A stretch of DNA of 11,335 bases from NCBI GenBank assembly GCA_023268955.1, contig JALRJW010000056.1, positions 1 to 11,335 of the forward strand. Reading direction: 5' to 3'. The stretch's first letter is position 1; each line of letters begins with the position of its first letter. Made by a program: the position numbers and the translations under genes. This DNA comes from Aliarcobacter sp. GTDB taxonomy: Bacteria; Campylobacterota; Campylobacteria; Campylobacterales; Arcobacteraceae. Below are positions 1 to 5,593 of this stretch, in pieces. Under the pieces are notes generated by a model. The model saw only the letters and a list, made by a program, of their open reading frames with translations, made no database searches and was not told the origin of the DNA.

Positions 1-1
1 A

Positions 2-184
2 CTGAATAACGGTTGGAGCTGGATGGGCGCCCTGACTTATTCCGAGAACGATCGTGTAGCACGCCAGCCTGACACCATCGCTTCACGCTTGAACGCCGCT
101 ATCGCGGGCAACGGTGGGACTAGTGGTAACGAGACCTTCAACCTGTTTGACCCCAGCGCCAACTCGCAGGAGTTAATGGATTAG
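2..184 (+). CDS. TonB-dependent-receptor-like protein, internal fragment
   Basis: An open frame enters at the window edge and runs to a TAG at 182-184, but only the part up to about 175 looks native. The translation contains NNGWSWMGALTYSEND and, near its end, FNLFDPSANSQEL. The Trp/aromatic beta-strand style followed by an 'F-N-x-F-D-P' segment resembles the region at the plug/barrel boundary of large TonB-dependent outer-membrane receptors. Composition is 58% G+C over bases 1-170, against strongly AT-rich DNA from about 180. The stop codon lies in the neighbouring AT-rich sequence and is therefore an accident of the join. With about 58 residues and no start or end, the family call is tentative; another outer-membrane beta-barrel is possible. 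Function and substrate cannot be inferred. Confidence 0.5.
   Translation: MNNGWSWMGALTYSENDRVARQPDTIASRLNAAIAGNGGTSGNETFNLFDPSANSQELMD
172..183. other. Left chimeric junction
   Basis: G+C-rich receptor coding sequence gives way to AT-rich response-regulator coding sequence within about ten bases. The stretch TTAATGGATTA (173-183) can be read plausibly in either parent: as Leu-Met-Asp in the left frame and as Asn-Gly-Leu in the right frame. Neither gene continues across in its own frame. There is no inverted repeat, transposase, tRNA or duplicated target site at the boundary. I infer a physical or assembly chimera rather than a natural insertion. Confidence 0.75.
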
Positions 185-363
185 ATTTAATTTCATTGGT
201 TGAAAAAATTGAAAATTATCATCCAAAAATTCTTTTAATAACAGGACATAGTGAGATAGAGACTATTCAAGAGTTACTTCAAAGTTATAATATTGAAGTT
301 TTCCAAAAACCAATTGACTTTAGAGATATTATAAACTGCTTGAAGAATATTAGAAATGGATGA
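175..363 (+). CDS. Response regulator receiver domain, C-terminal part (5' truncated)
   Basis: This frame encodes about 62 residues up to the TGA at 361-363. It covers the second half of a CheY-like receiver: NGLDLI (end of the loop and start of helix 3 after the phosphorylated Asp), beta-4 KILLITGHSE with the conserved switch Thr, and beta-5 VFQKPID with the conserved Lys-Pro, followed by helix 5. The phospho-acceptor Asp and acidic pocket would lie upstream and are lost at the chimeric junction. The protein ends directly after the receiver fold. It was therefore either a single-domain receiver or a protein with a C-terminal receiver, such as a hybrid kinase; no output domain follows. It lies 7 bases before the phosphatase gene and is probably co-transcribed with it. 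The partner kinase is unknown. Confidence 0.75.
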   Translation, partial: NGLDLISLVEKIENYHPKILLITGHSEIETIQELLQSYNIEVFQKPIDFRDIINCLKNIRNG

Positions 364-370
364 TTAATAT

Positions 371-1147
371 ATGGAAGAAAAGTTTAAAGAAATTATATTA
401 CAAGCTGGAAAAATATTAAAAAAAGGCTACTTTGATATTAAAAAAGTAGATTTCAAAGCAAAAAAAGATTTAGTTACTCAATTTGATGTTGAGGTTGAAA
501 ATTATCTAAAAGATAAGTTTTCAAAAGAGTTTAGCTCTGAGTTTAATATTATTGCTGAAGAATCAGATAACTCAAATATTGAGTTTTGTAACTCAATTAT
601 AATTGACCCTATTGATGGAACAACGAATTTTGTAAATCAAGTTCCCCATACAGCTATTTCCGTTGGTGTTTATAAAAACAAAGAGCCTTTTATGGCTTTT
701 GTTTTTAATCCAATTTTAGATGAATTTTATTATGCTAAAAGAGGTGAGGGTGCTTTTTTAAATGGTGAAAAAATTGAAGTTTCTAAAGAAGGTGAATTTC
801 AAAAAGCTTTAATGGCAACAGGTTTTCCTTATAGTAACTCAACTAACACTGATGATTTAAATGATGTGATTGAAAAAATCAGAAAAGTTTTACCTTTATG
901 TCAAGATATTAGACGATTAGGTTCTGCTGCAATTGATCTTTGCATGGTTGCAAGGGGAACTTATGAAGGTTACTATGAAATGAATTTAAAAGCTTGGGAT
1001 GTAAGTGCAGGGATTTTAATACTTACTGAAGCAGGTGGGAAAGTAACTAACATAAAAAATGAAAAACATGATTTATTTGAAGATAAATATATTGTTGCTA
1101 CAAATGGAAAAATTCACGAAGAATTAATCTCTATTTTAAACTCTTAA
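371..1147 (+). CDS. suhB: Inositol monophosphatase family protein (SuhB/CysQ-like)
   Basis: This 258-residue protein has the length of the Mg2+-dependent, Li+-sensitive phosphatase superfamily that hydrolyses inositol-1-phosphate and related small phosphate esters. The metal-site signatures are all visible: IIAEES (Glu63/Glu64), the motif DPIDGTTNFV (Asp79, Asp82, Gly83-Thr85) and the C-terminal WDVSAG (Asp210) followed by EAGG. The catalytic site therefore looks complete and the enzyme should be an active cytosolic phosphatase. Which ester it prefers (inositol phosphate, PAP or NADP) cannot be read from these motifs; CysQ-like activity is a real alternative. The ribosome site is weak (GGATGATTAAT before ATG), which fits coupling to the receiver gene ending 7 bases upstream. 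It converges on the YkgJ-family gene with only 5 bases between stop codons. Confidence 0.85.
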   Translation: MEEKFKEIILQAGKILKKGYFDIKKVDFKAKKDLVTQFDVEVENYLKDKFSKEFSSEFNIIAEESDNSNIEFCNSIIIDPIDGTTNFVNQVPHTAISVGVYKNKEPFMAFVFNPILDEFYYAKRGEGAFLNGEKIEVSKEGEFQKALMATGFPYSNSTNTDDLNDVIEKIRKVLPLCQDIRRLGSAAIDLCMVARGTYEGYYEMNLKAWDVSAGILILTEAGGKVTNIKNEKHDLFEDKYIVATNGKIHEELISILNS

Positions 1148-1152
1148 AAAAC

Positions 1153-1740
1153 TCATAAAACTTTTTTGAAATAATCATCTTTAAGGTGCACCAATGATTT
1201 TTGGTGCATTTTGATAAATTGATTTTCATCATCTTTCAAATATCCGTAAAAATCAATATCTCTTAATGTAAATAGTTTTTGAAAATCCTTTTTTTTATAT
1301 TTTTCAAACTCGAAATATGTATTTAAATATAAATCTTTGTAGTTTTTAAAATAATAATTTTGTTTGTTAATCTTAATAAAATCACTTTTCTCTTCTGCTT
1401 CTTTAACAAAAGGACATGATAAATCAATATAAACCTTTTCATCAAGATTAGGGCTTAGTGGATAGTTTTTACAAACTTGAGGTCTTTTATCATATATTGA
1501 ACACTTCATAGCTTTTAAATATCTGCAAAAATTAGTTCCATTTGTAAGCATAATAACGGGTTTTGCAAAGTCTAAGTTTCCAAAAGTAAAAAGAATTGGA
1601 AAATTCTCAAAGTTTGTAAAATCTTCTAAAATAATTTGAGAAAACAAAGTACCATATGAGCCATTGCAACATTTGGCTTCACAAGAATCACAAGATGAAA
1701 AAGAATAATTTTTATTTGAAGTTGGAACAAAATATTTCAT
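1153..1740 (-). CDS. YkgJ-family cysteine cluster protein
   Basis: This is a 195-residue protein with eight cysteines arranged as in the YkgJ/UPF0153 family. Near the N-terminus is CDSCEAKCC (Cys17, 20, 24, 25). Then come Cys72, Cys80 in 'CSIYDKRPQVC' with Cys90, and Cys109 in 'DLSCPF'. The family is thought to bind a metal (zinc or an iron-sulfur centre) through these cysteines; its biochemical role is not established, and I see no catalytic domain. The C-terminal half is rich in Tyr, Phe and Lys and is less conserved. No signal peptide or membrane segment is visible, so it is probably cytosolic. It is transcribed alone on the minus strand, divergent from metK and convergent with the phosphatase gene. 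Its ATG (1740-1738) has no strong Shine-Dalgarno sequence. Confidence 0.8.
   Translation of the reverse strand: MKYFVPTSNKNYSFSSCDSCEAKCCNGSYGTLFSQIILEDFTNFENFPILFTFGNLDFAKPVIMLTNGTNFCRYLKAMKCSIYDKRPQVCKNYPLSPNLDEKVYIDLSCPFVKEAEEKSDFIKINKQNYYFKNYKDLYLNTYFEFEKYKKKDFQKLFTLRDIDFYGYLKDDENQFIKMHQKSLVHLKDDYFKKVL
1187..1212 (+). terminator. Intrinsic terminator of the phosphatase gene, inside the convergent CDS
   Basis: TGCACCAA (1187-1194) pairs perfectly with TTGGTGCA (1201-1208) around a 6-base loop. TTTT at 1209-1212 follows on the plus strand. The hairpin starts 40 bases after the phosphatase stop codon. It lies within the last codons of the minus-strand YkgJ-family gene, so the same bases encode that protein's C-terminal His-Gln-Lys-Ser-Leu-Val-His. 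No comparable T run follows on the minus strand, so it should act on plus-strand transcription only. Confidence 0.6.
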
Positions 1741-1760
1741 GGCTGTATATTAGTGGGTAA

Positions 1761-1777
1761 AAACTAAGACTTAGTTT
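1761..1777. promoter_or_regulatory. 17-bp palindrome in the divergent ykgJ-family/metK region
   Basis: AAACTAAG-A-CTTAGTTT is a perfect 8-bp inverted repeat with one central base. It sits 20 bp outside the YkgJ-family start codon and about 20 bp upstream of the metK-side TATAAT box. A one-base centre suits a dimeric DNA-binding protein better than an RNA hairpin. Operator function is inference from geometry only. Confidence 0.35.
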
Positions 1778-1790
1778 ATTTTATAAACAT

Positions 1791-1801
1791 TTAGATATAA
1801 T
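1791..1801 (+). promoter_or_regulatory. Putative sigma-70 -10 element for metK
   Basis: TTAGATATAAT contains an exact TATAAT at 1796-1801 in the TTTAGATAWAAT context that also precedes dksA and prmA in this window. Campylobacterotal promoters commonly have a strong -10 and no clear -35. Transcription from about 1808 would give a leader of roughly 165 bases before the metK start, containing the 12-mer array. A second weaker box, TATAAA, lies at 1823-1828. Confidence 0.5.
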
Positions 1802-1886
1802 CTTTGACTTTTTATAAATCAGTATAAAAAGAATAAGAGTTCATACTTTTAAATTTTATTTTATTTTTTAACTTATATTTTATAGT

Positions 1887-1986
1887 TGGAAAACAAAAAT
1901 GGAAAACAAAAGAATGGAAAACAATGTCGTTCTAATTTTGAACGTCTGGAAAACAAAAGGATGGAAAACAAAAATGGAAAACAAAA
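1887..1986 (+). repeat. Six-copy TGGAAAACAAAA array spanning the metK start
   Basis: Copies begin at 1887, 1900, 1915, 1947, 1962 and 1975. The unit is TGGAAAACAAAA; the third copy keeps only its first ten bases. Successive spacings are 13, 15, 32, 15 and 13 bases, a mirror-symmetric pattern around a central 22-base insert (1925-1946) that itself holds the inverted repeat CGTTC...GAACG. The last copy is the start of the metK reading frame (ATG GAA AAC AAA). Four copies are preceded by A and so supply an ATG: 1899 and 1914 in frame with metK, 1961 out of frame, and 1974 the expected start. Slippage or unequal exchange could have created it; an assembly fault is the alternative. Confidence 0.85.
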
Positions 1987-3182
1987 CACACTATTTATTT
2001 ACTAGTGAAGTAGTAAGCCCTGGGCACCCTGATAAATGTGCAGATATCATAGCAGATTCTATTGTTGATAGATTAATTATGGAAGATAGTAACTCAAGAG
2101 TTGCATCTGAAGTATTTGTTGCTGGAAAACATATTATTATTGGTGGTGAAGTAAAATCAAAATGTCAATTAAGCCATGAAGAATATGAAAAAATTGTTAG
2201 AGATGCTTTAATCAAGATTGGTTATGACGGAAAATCTGCTTTTACAAAAGAACAATGTTTATACCCAGATGAGGCTGATATTCAAGTTTTATTAAATCAA
2301 CAAAGTCCTGATATTTCTCAAGGTGTTGATCAAGAAACAGGAGAAATTGGAGCAGGTGATCAAGGTATTATGTTTGGATTTGCTTCAGATGAAGCAGCTG
2401 AGTATATGCCTGCAGCTATTACATATGCAAGAATGCTATGTGATAAAGTTTACAATTATGCATTAACACATAAAGATACTTTAGGGGTTGATATTAAAAC
2501 TCAAGTTACACTTGATTATGGTTCTAAAGAAAACTTTGAAAACTGTAAACCTCAAAAAATTCATACAATTGTTGTAAGTGCACCTTCTAGAGAAGGAATG
2601 CATATTGATGAAGTAAGAGCATTAATTCAAACATTAATTGATGATGCTGGATTACCTGAAAATTTATACGATAAAAATGACACGATTATCCATATTAACC
2701 CAACAGGTAAGTATGTATCGCACTCATCTTTATTTGATAGCGGTTTAACAGGAAGAAAACTTATTGTTGATTCATTTGGTGGATATGCACCTATTGGTGG
2801 TGGAGCTCAGTCTTCAAAAGATTATACAAAAGTTGATAGAAGTGGATTATATGCTGCTAGATGGATTGCAAAACATATCGTTGCAGCTGGACTTGCTAAA
2901 AAAGCAATCGTTCAAATTTCATATGCAATTGGTGTAGCTAAGCCAACTTCAGTTGCAGTTGATACAATGGGAACTTACACAAAATTTGATGATGATAAAT
3001 TATCAGAGTTTGTAATGAATACATTCCCTTTAACACCAAGATGGATTACACAAAAATTCAACTTAGACAAACCAAGTAAAGAAACATTCCTTTATGCTGA
3101 TGTTGCTGCACGTGGTCAAGTTGGACAAGCTGATTATCCATGGGAAAAATTAGATGAAATGGATAAATTTCAGAATATTTAA
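1974..3182 (+). CDS. metK: S-adenosylmethionine synthetase
   Basis: MetK makes S-adenosylmethionine from ATP and methionine, releasing phosphate and pyrophosphate. From the ATG at 1974 the protein is 402 residues, close to the usual 380-400. Visible signatures are GHPDK (17-21), the ATP-site GAGDQG (126-131) followed by MFGFA, and the phosphate-binding glycine loop GGGAQSSKD (275-283). Many bacteria have GGGAFSGKD there; I recall the Gln-Ser-Ser form from Campylobacterota. It ends with the typical DYPWEKLD. The frame is open upstream to an ATG at 1899, which would add 25 residues, but those residues come from a non-conserved repeat array. Start 1974 has AAGGA at 1957-1961, 12 bases away (a long spacer equal to one repeat unit). 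It supplies SAM for enzymes such as RlmH and PrmA encoded nearby. Confidence 0.95.
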   Translation: MENKTHYLFTSEVVSPGHPDKCADIIADSIVDRLIMEDSNSRVASEVFVAGKHIIIGGEVKSKCQLSHEEYEKIVRDALIKIGYDGKSAFTKEQCLYPDEADIQVLLNQQSPDISQGVDQETGEIGAGDQGIMFGFASDEAAEYMPAAITYARMLCDKVYNYALTHKDTLGVDIKTQVTLDYGSKENFENCKPQKIHTIVVSAPSREGMHIDEVRALIQTLIDDAGLPENLYDKNDTIIHINPTGKYVSHSSLFDSGLTGRKLIVDSFGGYAPIGGGAQSSKDYTKVDRSGLYAARWIAKHIVAAGLAKKAIVQISYAIGVAKPTSVAVDTMGTYTKFDDDKLSEFVMNTFPLTPRWITQKFNLDKPSKETFLYADVAARGQVGQADYPWEKLDEMDKFQNI

Positions 3183-3183
3183 A

Positions 3184-3189
3184 TATAAT
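3184..3189 (+). promoter_or_regulatory. Possible -10 box before accD
   Basis: An exact TATAAT lies directly after the metK stop codon, 33 bases before the accD start. In such AT-rich DNA this can occur by chance, and no -35 is clear. No hairpin terminator separates metK from accD, so read-through from metK is equally possible. Confidence 0.3.
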
Positions 3190-3222
3190 ACTAATATTTT
3201 ATAGAGATTTTAAGGAGATACA

Positions 3223-4089
3223 ATGGATTTAAGAAACCTATTTAGCAAAATTACATTTGAAAAAAAAGATGATCAAGCATCAAAAAAAGATGCTCCAACA
3301 CACTGGATAAAATGTCCTGAGTGTTCATCTTTAATGTTTTTTAAAGAAGTAGAAAATCAAAACAATATTTGTCCTAAGTGTAATTTTCACATGAGAATAG
3401 GGGCTAAAAGAAGAATTGAAGTTTTGGCAGATGAAGGAACTTTTGTTGAATTCGATGAAACTTTAAAACCAAATGATCCCTTAAAATTTGTTGATAAAAG
3501 CTCTTACAAAAAAAGAGTTGATGAAGCGAAGAAAAAAACAGGTAGAACATCTTCTGTTGTAAGTGGAGAATGTAAAATCAATGGAGTTGAAGTTCAACTT
3601 GTAGTATTTGATTTCTCATTTATGGGTGGTTCTTTAGGTTCTGTTGAAGGTGAAAAAATAGTTAGAGCTGTAAATAGAGCAATTGAAAAACATCAAGGTG
3701 TGATTATTGTTTCTGCTTCTGGTGGAGCTAGAATGCAAGAATCAACTTTTGCTTTAATGCAAATGGCTAAAACTTCAGCAGCTTTGAAAAGATTAGACCA
3801 ATATAAATTACCTTACATCTCAGTTTTAACAGACCCAACTATGGGTGGAGTTTCTGCTTCATTTGCTTTTTTAGGCGATATTATCATGGCTGAACCAGGT
3901 GCTTTAATTGGATTTGCTGGACAAAGAGTTATTAAGCAAACTATTGGTGCTGATTTACCTGAAGGTTTCCAAAGAGCTGAATTCTTGCTTGAAAAAGGTT
4001 CAATTGATATGGTAGTAAATAGAACAGATATGAAAAAAACTTTATCTGACTTATTATCTATGTTTAAAAAAGACCAAAAAATCTCTTAA
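3223..4089 (+). CDS. accD: Acetyl-CoA carboxylase carboxyltransferase subunit beta
   Basis: AccD pairs with AccA to transfer the carboxyl group from biotinylated AccB to acetyl-CoA, giving malonyl-CoA, the first committed step of fatty-acid synthesis. The 288-residue length is normal. An N-terminal four-cysteine zinc ribbon is intact: Cys31 and Cys34, then Cys50 and Cys53. The crotonase-like carboxyltransferase core follows, with SASGGARMQES and TDPTMGGVSASFA forming the oxyanion-hole and CoA-site glycines, then EPGALIGFAG and the LPEGFQRAEFL segment near the C-terminus. A strong ribosome site AAGGAG at 3212-3217, 5 bases before the ATG, fixes the start. No accA is seen in the window, which is common because accA and accD are often unlinked. 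It heads a tight group with the thiE-like gene and rlmH. Confidence 0.95.
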   Translation: MDLRNLFSKITFEKKDDQASKKDAPTHWIKCPECSSLMFFKEVENQNNICPKCNFHMRIGAKRRIEVLADEGTFVEFDETLKPNDPLKFVDKSSYKKRVDEAKKKTGRTSSVVSGECKINGVEVQLVVFDFSFMGGSLGSVEGEKIVRAVNRAIEKHQGVIIVSASGGARMQESTFALMQMAKTSAALKRLDQYKLPYISVLTDPTMGGVSASFAFLGDIIMAEPGALIGFAGQRVIKQTIGADLPEGFQRAEFLLEKGSIDMVVNRTDMKKTLSDLLSMFKKDQKIS

Positions 4090-4102
4090 ATGCTAGCCTA
4101 AG

Positions 4103-4708
4103 ATGTTAGAAAAATTATCTAAAAGCTTCGAGTTAAATCTTGAAGCTTTTAATAACCTATATGTTTTATGTGACTATGAAACACTTTTAAAAAGAGATTT
4201 TACATTAGAAAGATTTGTGGAACTTTGCAAAGTTTCTAATGTAAAACTTCTTCAATACAGAGATAAAATCTCTGATTTAGAAACTCAAAAACAAAATCTT
4301 TTATATCTAAAACAAAATCTAAATATTCCGATTATTATAAATGACAAAATTGAACTAATAGAGTTTGCTGATGGTCTGCATTTAGGGCAAGAGGATTTTG
4401 ACAAAATCCATAAAGATAAAAAGTTAGCTATAAAATTAATAAGAACAAAAATCAAAGATAAACTTTTAGGCTTATCAACCCATAATGAAAAAGAGATACT
4501 TGAAGCAAATAGTTTAGATTTAGATATGATTGGTTTAGGGGCATATAGAACTACAACTACAAAAGATGTAAGCAATCAATTGGGTGAAAAAATAGAGTAT
4601 TTAGCAAAAATATCAAAACATCCTGTTTGTGCTATTGGTGGTGTAAAAGTTGATGATATCATTAAAAATGTTCAATTCAATGTGGTTGGAAGTGGATTTT
4701 TGAACTAA
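4103..4708 (+). CDS. thiE: Thiamine phosphate synthase-like protein (ThiE/TenI family)
   Basis: ThiE joins hydroxymethylpyrimidine diphosphate with the thiazole phosphate to form thiamine phosphate. The 201 residues follow the family's TIM-barrel order: LYVLCD (strand 1), LLQYRDK (51-55, pyrimidine-diphosphate Arg/Lys), IIINDK (Asn80, Asp81), ADGLHLGQED (89-98), GLSTHN (123-128), IGLGAYRTTTTK (143-154) and AIGGV (177-181), ending in VVGSGFL. Where the usual phosphate loop is GPxFxTxTK this protein has GAYRTTTTK, so the Pro is missing. I recall similar variants in this phylum but cannot rule out a TenI-like or altered role. It starts 13 bases after accD with a poor ribosome site, suggesting coupling, and its TAA shares a base with the rlmH ATG. 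No other thiamine gene and no TPP riboswitch is visible. Confidence 0.8.
   Translation: MLEKLSKSFELNLEAFNNLYVLCDYETLLKRDFTLERFVELCKVSNVKLLQYRDKISDLETQKQNLLYLKQNLNIPIIINDKIELIEFADGLHLGQEDFDKIHKDKKLAIKLIRTKIKDKLLGLSTHNEKEILEANSLDLDMIGLGAYRTTTTKDVSNQLGEKIEYLAKISKHPVCAIGGVKVDDIIKNVQFNVVGSGFLN
4121..4150 (+). other. 9-bp inverted repeat at the start of the thiE-like gene
   Basis: AAAAGCTTC (4121-4129) and GAAGCTTTT (4142-4150) form a perfect 9-bp stem around a 12-base loop. It begins 18 bases into the thiE-like reading frame and 32 bases after the accD stop. The 3' arm ends in TTTT followed by AATAA, so it resembles a weak terminator or attenuator as well as a translation-modulating hairpin. It also encodes residues 7-16 of the protein, so any role is uncertain. 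Confidence 0.4.
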
Positions 4709-5166
4709 TGGCTAAAATTAATATTTACTACATAGCAAAACCAGCACGGGATGAATTTGATACAATAATTAATGAATTTATTAAAATGTCTTCTAAATAT
4801 GCAACATTAAAAGTTCATTGCATATTTAATAAAAATATTGCAAAAGCCCAAACTATTGGTCAAAAAGAGGCACAAGAATCATATACCCAAGCCTATGAAA
4901 ACTATTTAACGGGATATAATATTGCCCTTGATGTATTAGGTAAAAAGCTTGATTCATTTAAATTTTCTAATTTAATTGATGGTAAAAATGAAATGAATTT
5001 CTTTATTGGTGGAGCATTTGGCTTTGAACAAAGTTTTTTAAATAAATGCGATAGTATAATATCTTTGAGTGATTTAACAATGGCTCATAAAGTAGCAAAT
5101 GTGGTTTTATGTGAGCAAGTTTTTAGAGCTCTTTGTATAATCAATAACCATCCATATCATAAATAA
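4708..5166 (+). CDS. rlmH: 23S rRNA (pseudouridine1915-N3)-methyltransferase
   Basis: RlmH is a small SPOUT-fold enzyme that uses SAM to methylate N3 of pseudouridine 1915 in helix 69 of 23S rRNA, on assembled 70S ribosomes. The 152 residues match the usual length of about 155. The knotted SAM-binding C-terminal half is clear: FFIGGAFGF (98-106), SLSDLTMAH (119-127), EQVFRA (136-141) and the near-invariant C-terminus HPYHK. Between them, AHKVANVVL replaces the more common 'H-x-x-x-R' segment, so the usual Arg is absent; whether this is normal in this lineage I cannot check. The ATG overlaps the stop codon of the thiE-like gene by one base (TAATG), indicating translational coupling. Confidence 0.93.
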   Translation: MAKINIYYIAKPARDEFDTIINEFIKMSSKYATLKVHCIFNKNIAKAQTIGQKEAQESYTQAYENYLTGYNIALDVLGKKLDSFKFSNLIDGKNEMNFFIGGAFGFEQSFLNKCDSIISLSDLTMAHKVANVVLCEQVFRALCIINNHPYHK

Positions 5167-5175
5167 TTTAGTTTA

Positions 5176-5188
5176 TTTTAGATAAAAT
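5176..5188 (+). promoter_or_regulatory. Putative sigma-70 -10 element for dksA
   Basis: TTTTAGATAAAAT lies in the 47- to 53-base gap between rlmH and dksA, with the hexamer TAAAAT at 5183-5188. The same TTTAGATAAAAT string occurs before prmA, which supports a real promoter element rather than chance AT-richness. Transcription would start near 5195, leaving a short leader. Confidence 0.55.
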
Positions 5189-5219
5189 GCAAAAATTTTT
5201 ATAATACAAAGGGATGACT

Positions 5220-5573
5220 GTGGCTAATAAAAAGCAATTAGAAGAGTTAAGAGAAGTTTTAATTGAGAGAAAAGAGACAATAACAAACTCTATTAATGAC
5301 AGCAGAAATAGTATTGATTCATTAAAAAATTCTGAATGTAATGATGAATTTGATTATGCAGAAGTTTCAAGTGATAGTTTCAAAGAGGGAATTATTGCAA
5401 ACCAACAAATTAAAGAATTAGCTGAAATTGAAGATGCAATTAAAAGAATGGATAAAGGTACTTACGGTACTTGTGAAATGTGTGATGAATCAATCGCAAT
5501 TGGAAGATTAAGAGCTAAGCCTTTTGCTAAGTATTGTACGCCTTGTAGGGAGATTTACGAAGCTCAAAAATAG
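5220..5573 (+). CDS. dksA: DksA/TraR-family RNA polymerase-binding transcription factor
   Basis: DksA inserts a coiled coil into the RNA polymerase secondary channel and, with ppGpp, adjusts transcription of rRNA and amino-acid genes. Two N-terminal helices with heptad-like Leu/Ile spacing are interrupted by DEFDYA, matching the functional tip DxxDxA (Asp44, Asp47, Ala49, counted from the upstream ATG). The C4 zinc finger CEMC...CTPC (Cys87, 90, 108, 111) is complete. An ATG at 5214 is in frame, but it abuts the AAAGGG ribosome site at 5208-5213. The GTG at 5220 sits 6 bases further and is better placed, giving 117 instead of 119 residues. The protein is shorter than the 151-residue Escherichia coli DksA, as usual for this phylum. 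It leads a likely operon with the membrane protein and dus. Confidence 0.9.
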   Translation: MANKKQLEELREVLIERKETITNSINDSRNSIDSLKNSECNDEFDYAEVSSDSFKEGIIANQQIKELAEIEDAIKRMDKGTYGTCEMCDESIAIGRLRAKPFAKYCTPCREIYEAQK

Positions 5574-5593
5574 ATCTAATAAAAGGATAAAAT

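Noticed and set aside
1899..1973. A 25-residue N-terminal extension of MetK
   Set aside because: The extra residues come wholly from the repeat array (repeated Met-Glu-Asn and Trp-Lys-Thr-Lys), there is no ribosome site suited to 1899, and start 1974 gives normal family length.
1800..1973. SAM riboswitch before metK
   Set aside because: The leader is very AT-rich with low-complexity repeats; I cannot find the paired stems and conserved core of any SAM riboswitch class I know.
1887..1986. CRISPR array
   Set aside because: Units are only 12 bases, mostly adjacent with 1-3 bases between them, only one spacer-like insert is present, and there are no cas genes.
4090..4102. TPP riboswitch before the thiE-like gene
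   Set aside because: The gap from accD is 13 bases, too short for such an element.
4285..4575. Minus-strand open frame antisense to the thiE-like gene
   Set aside because: Low-complexity Ser/Phe/Ile composition with no family resemblance; it mirrors a well-supported plus-strand gene.
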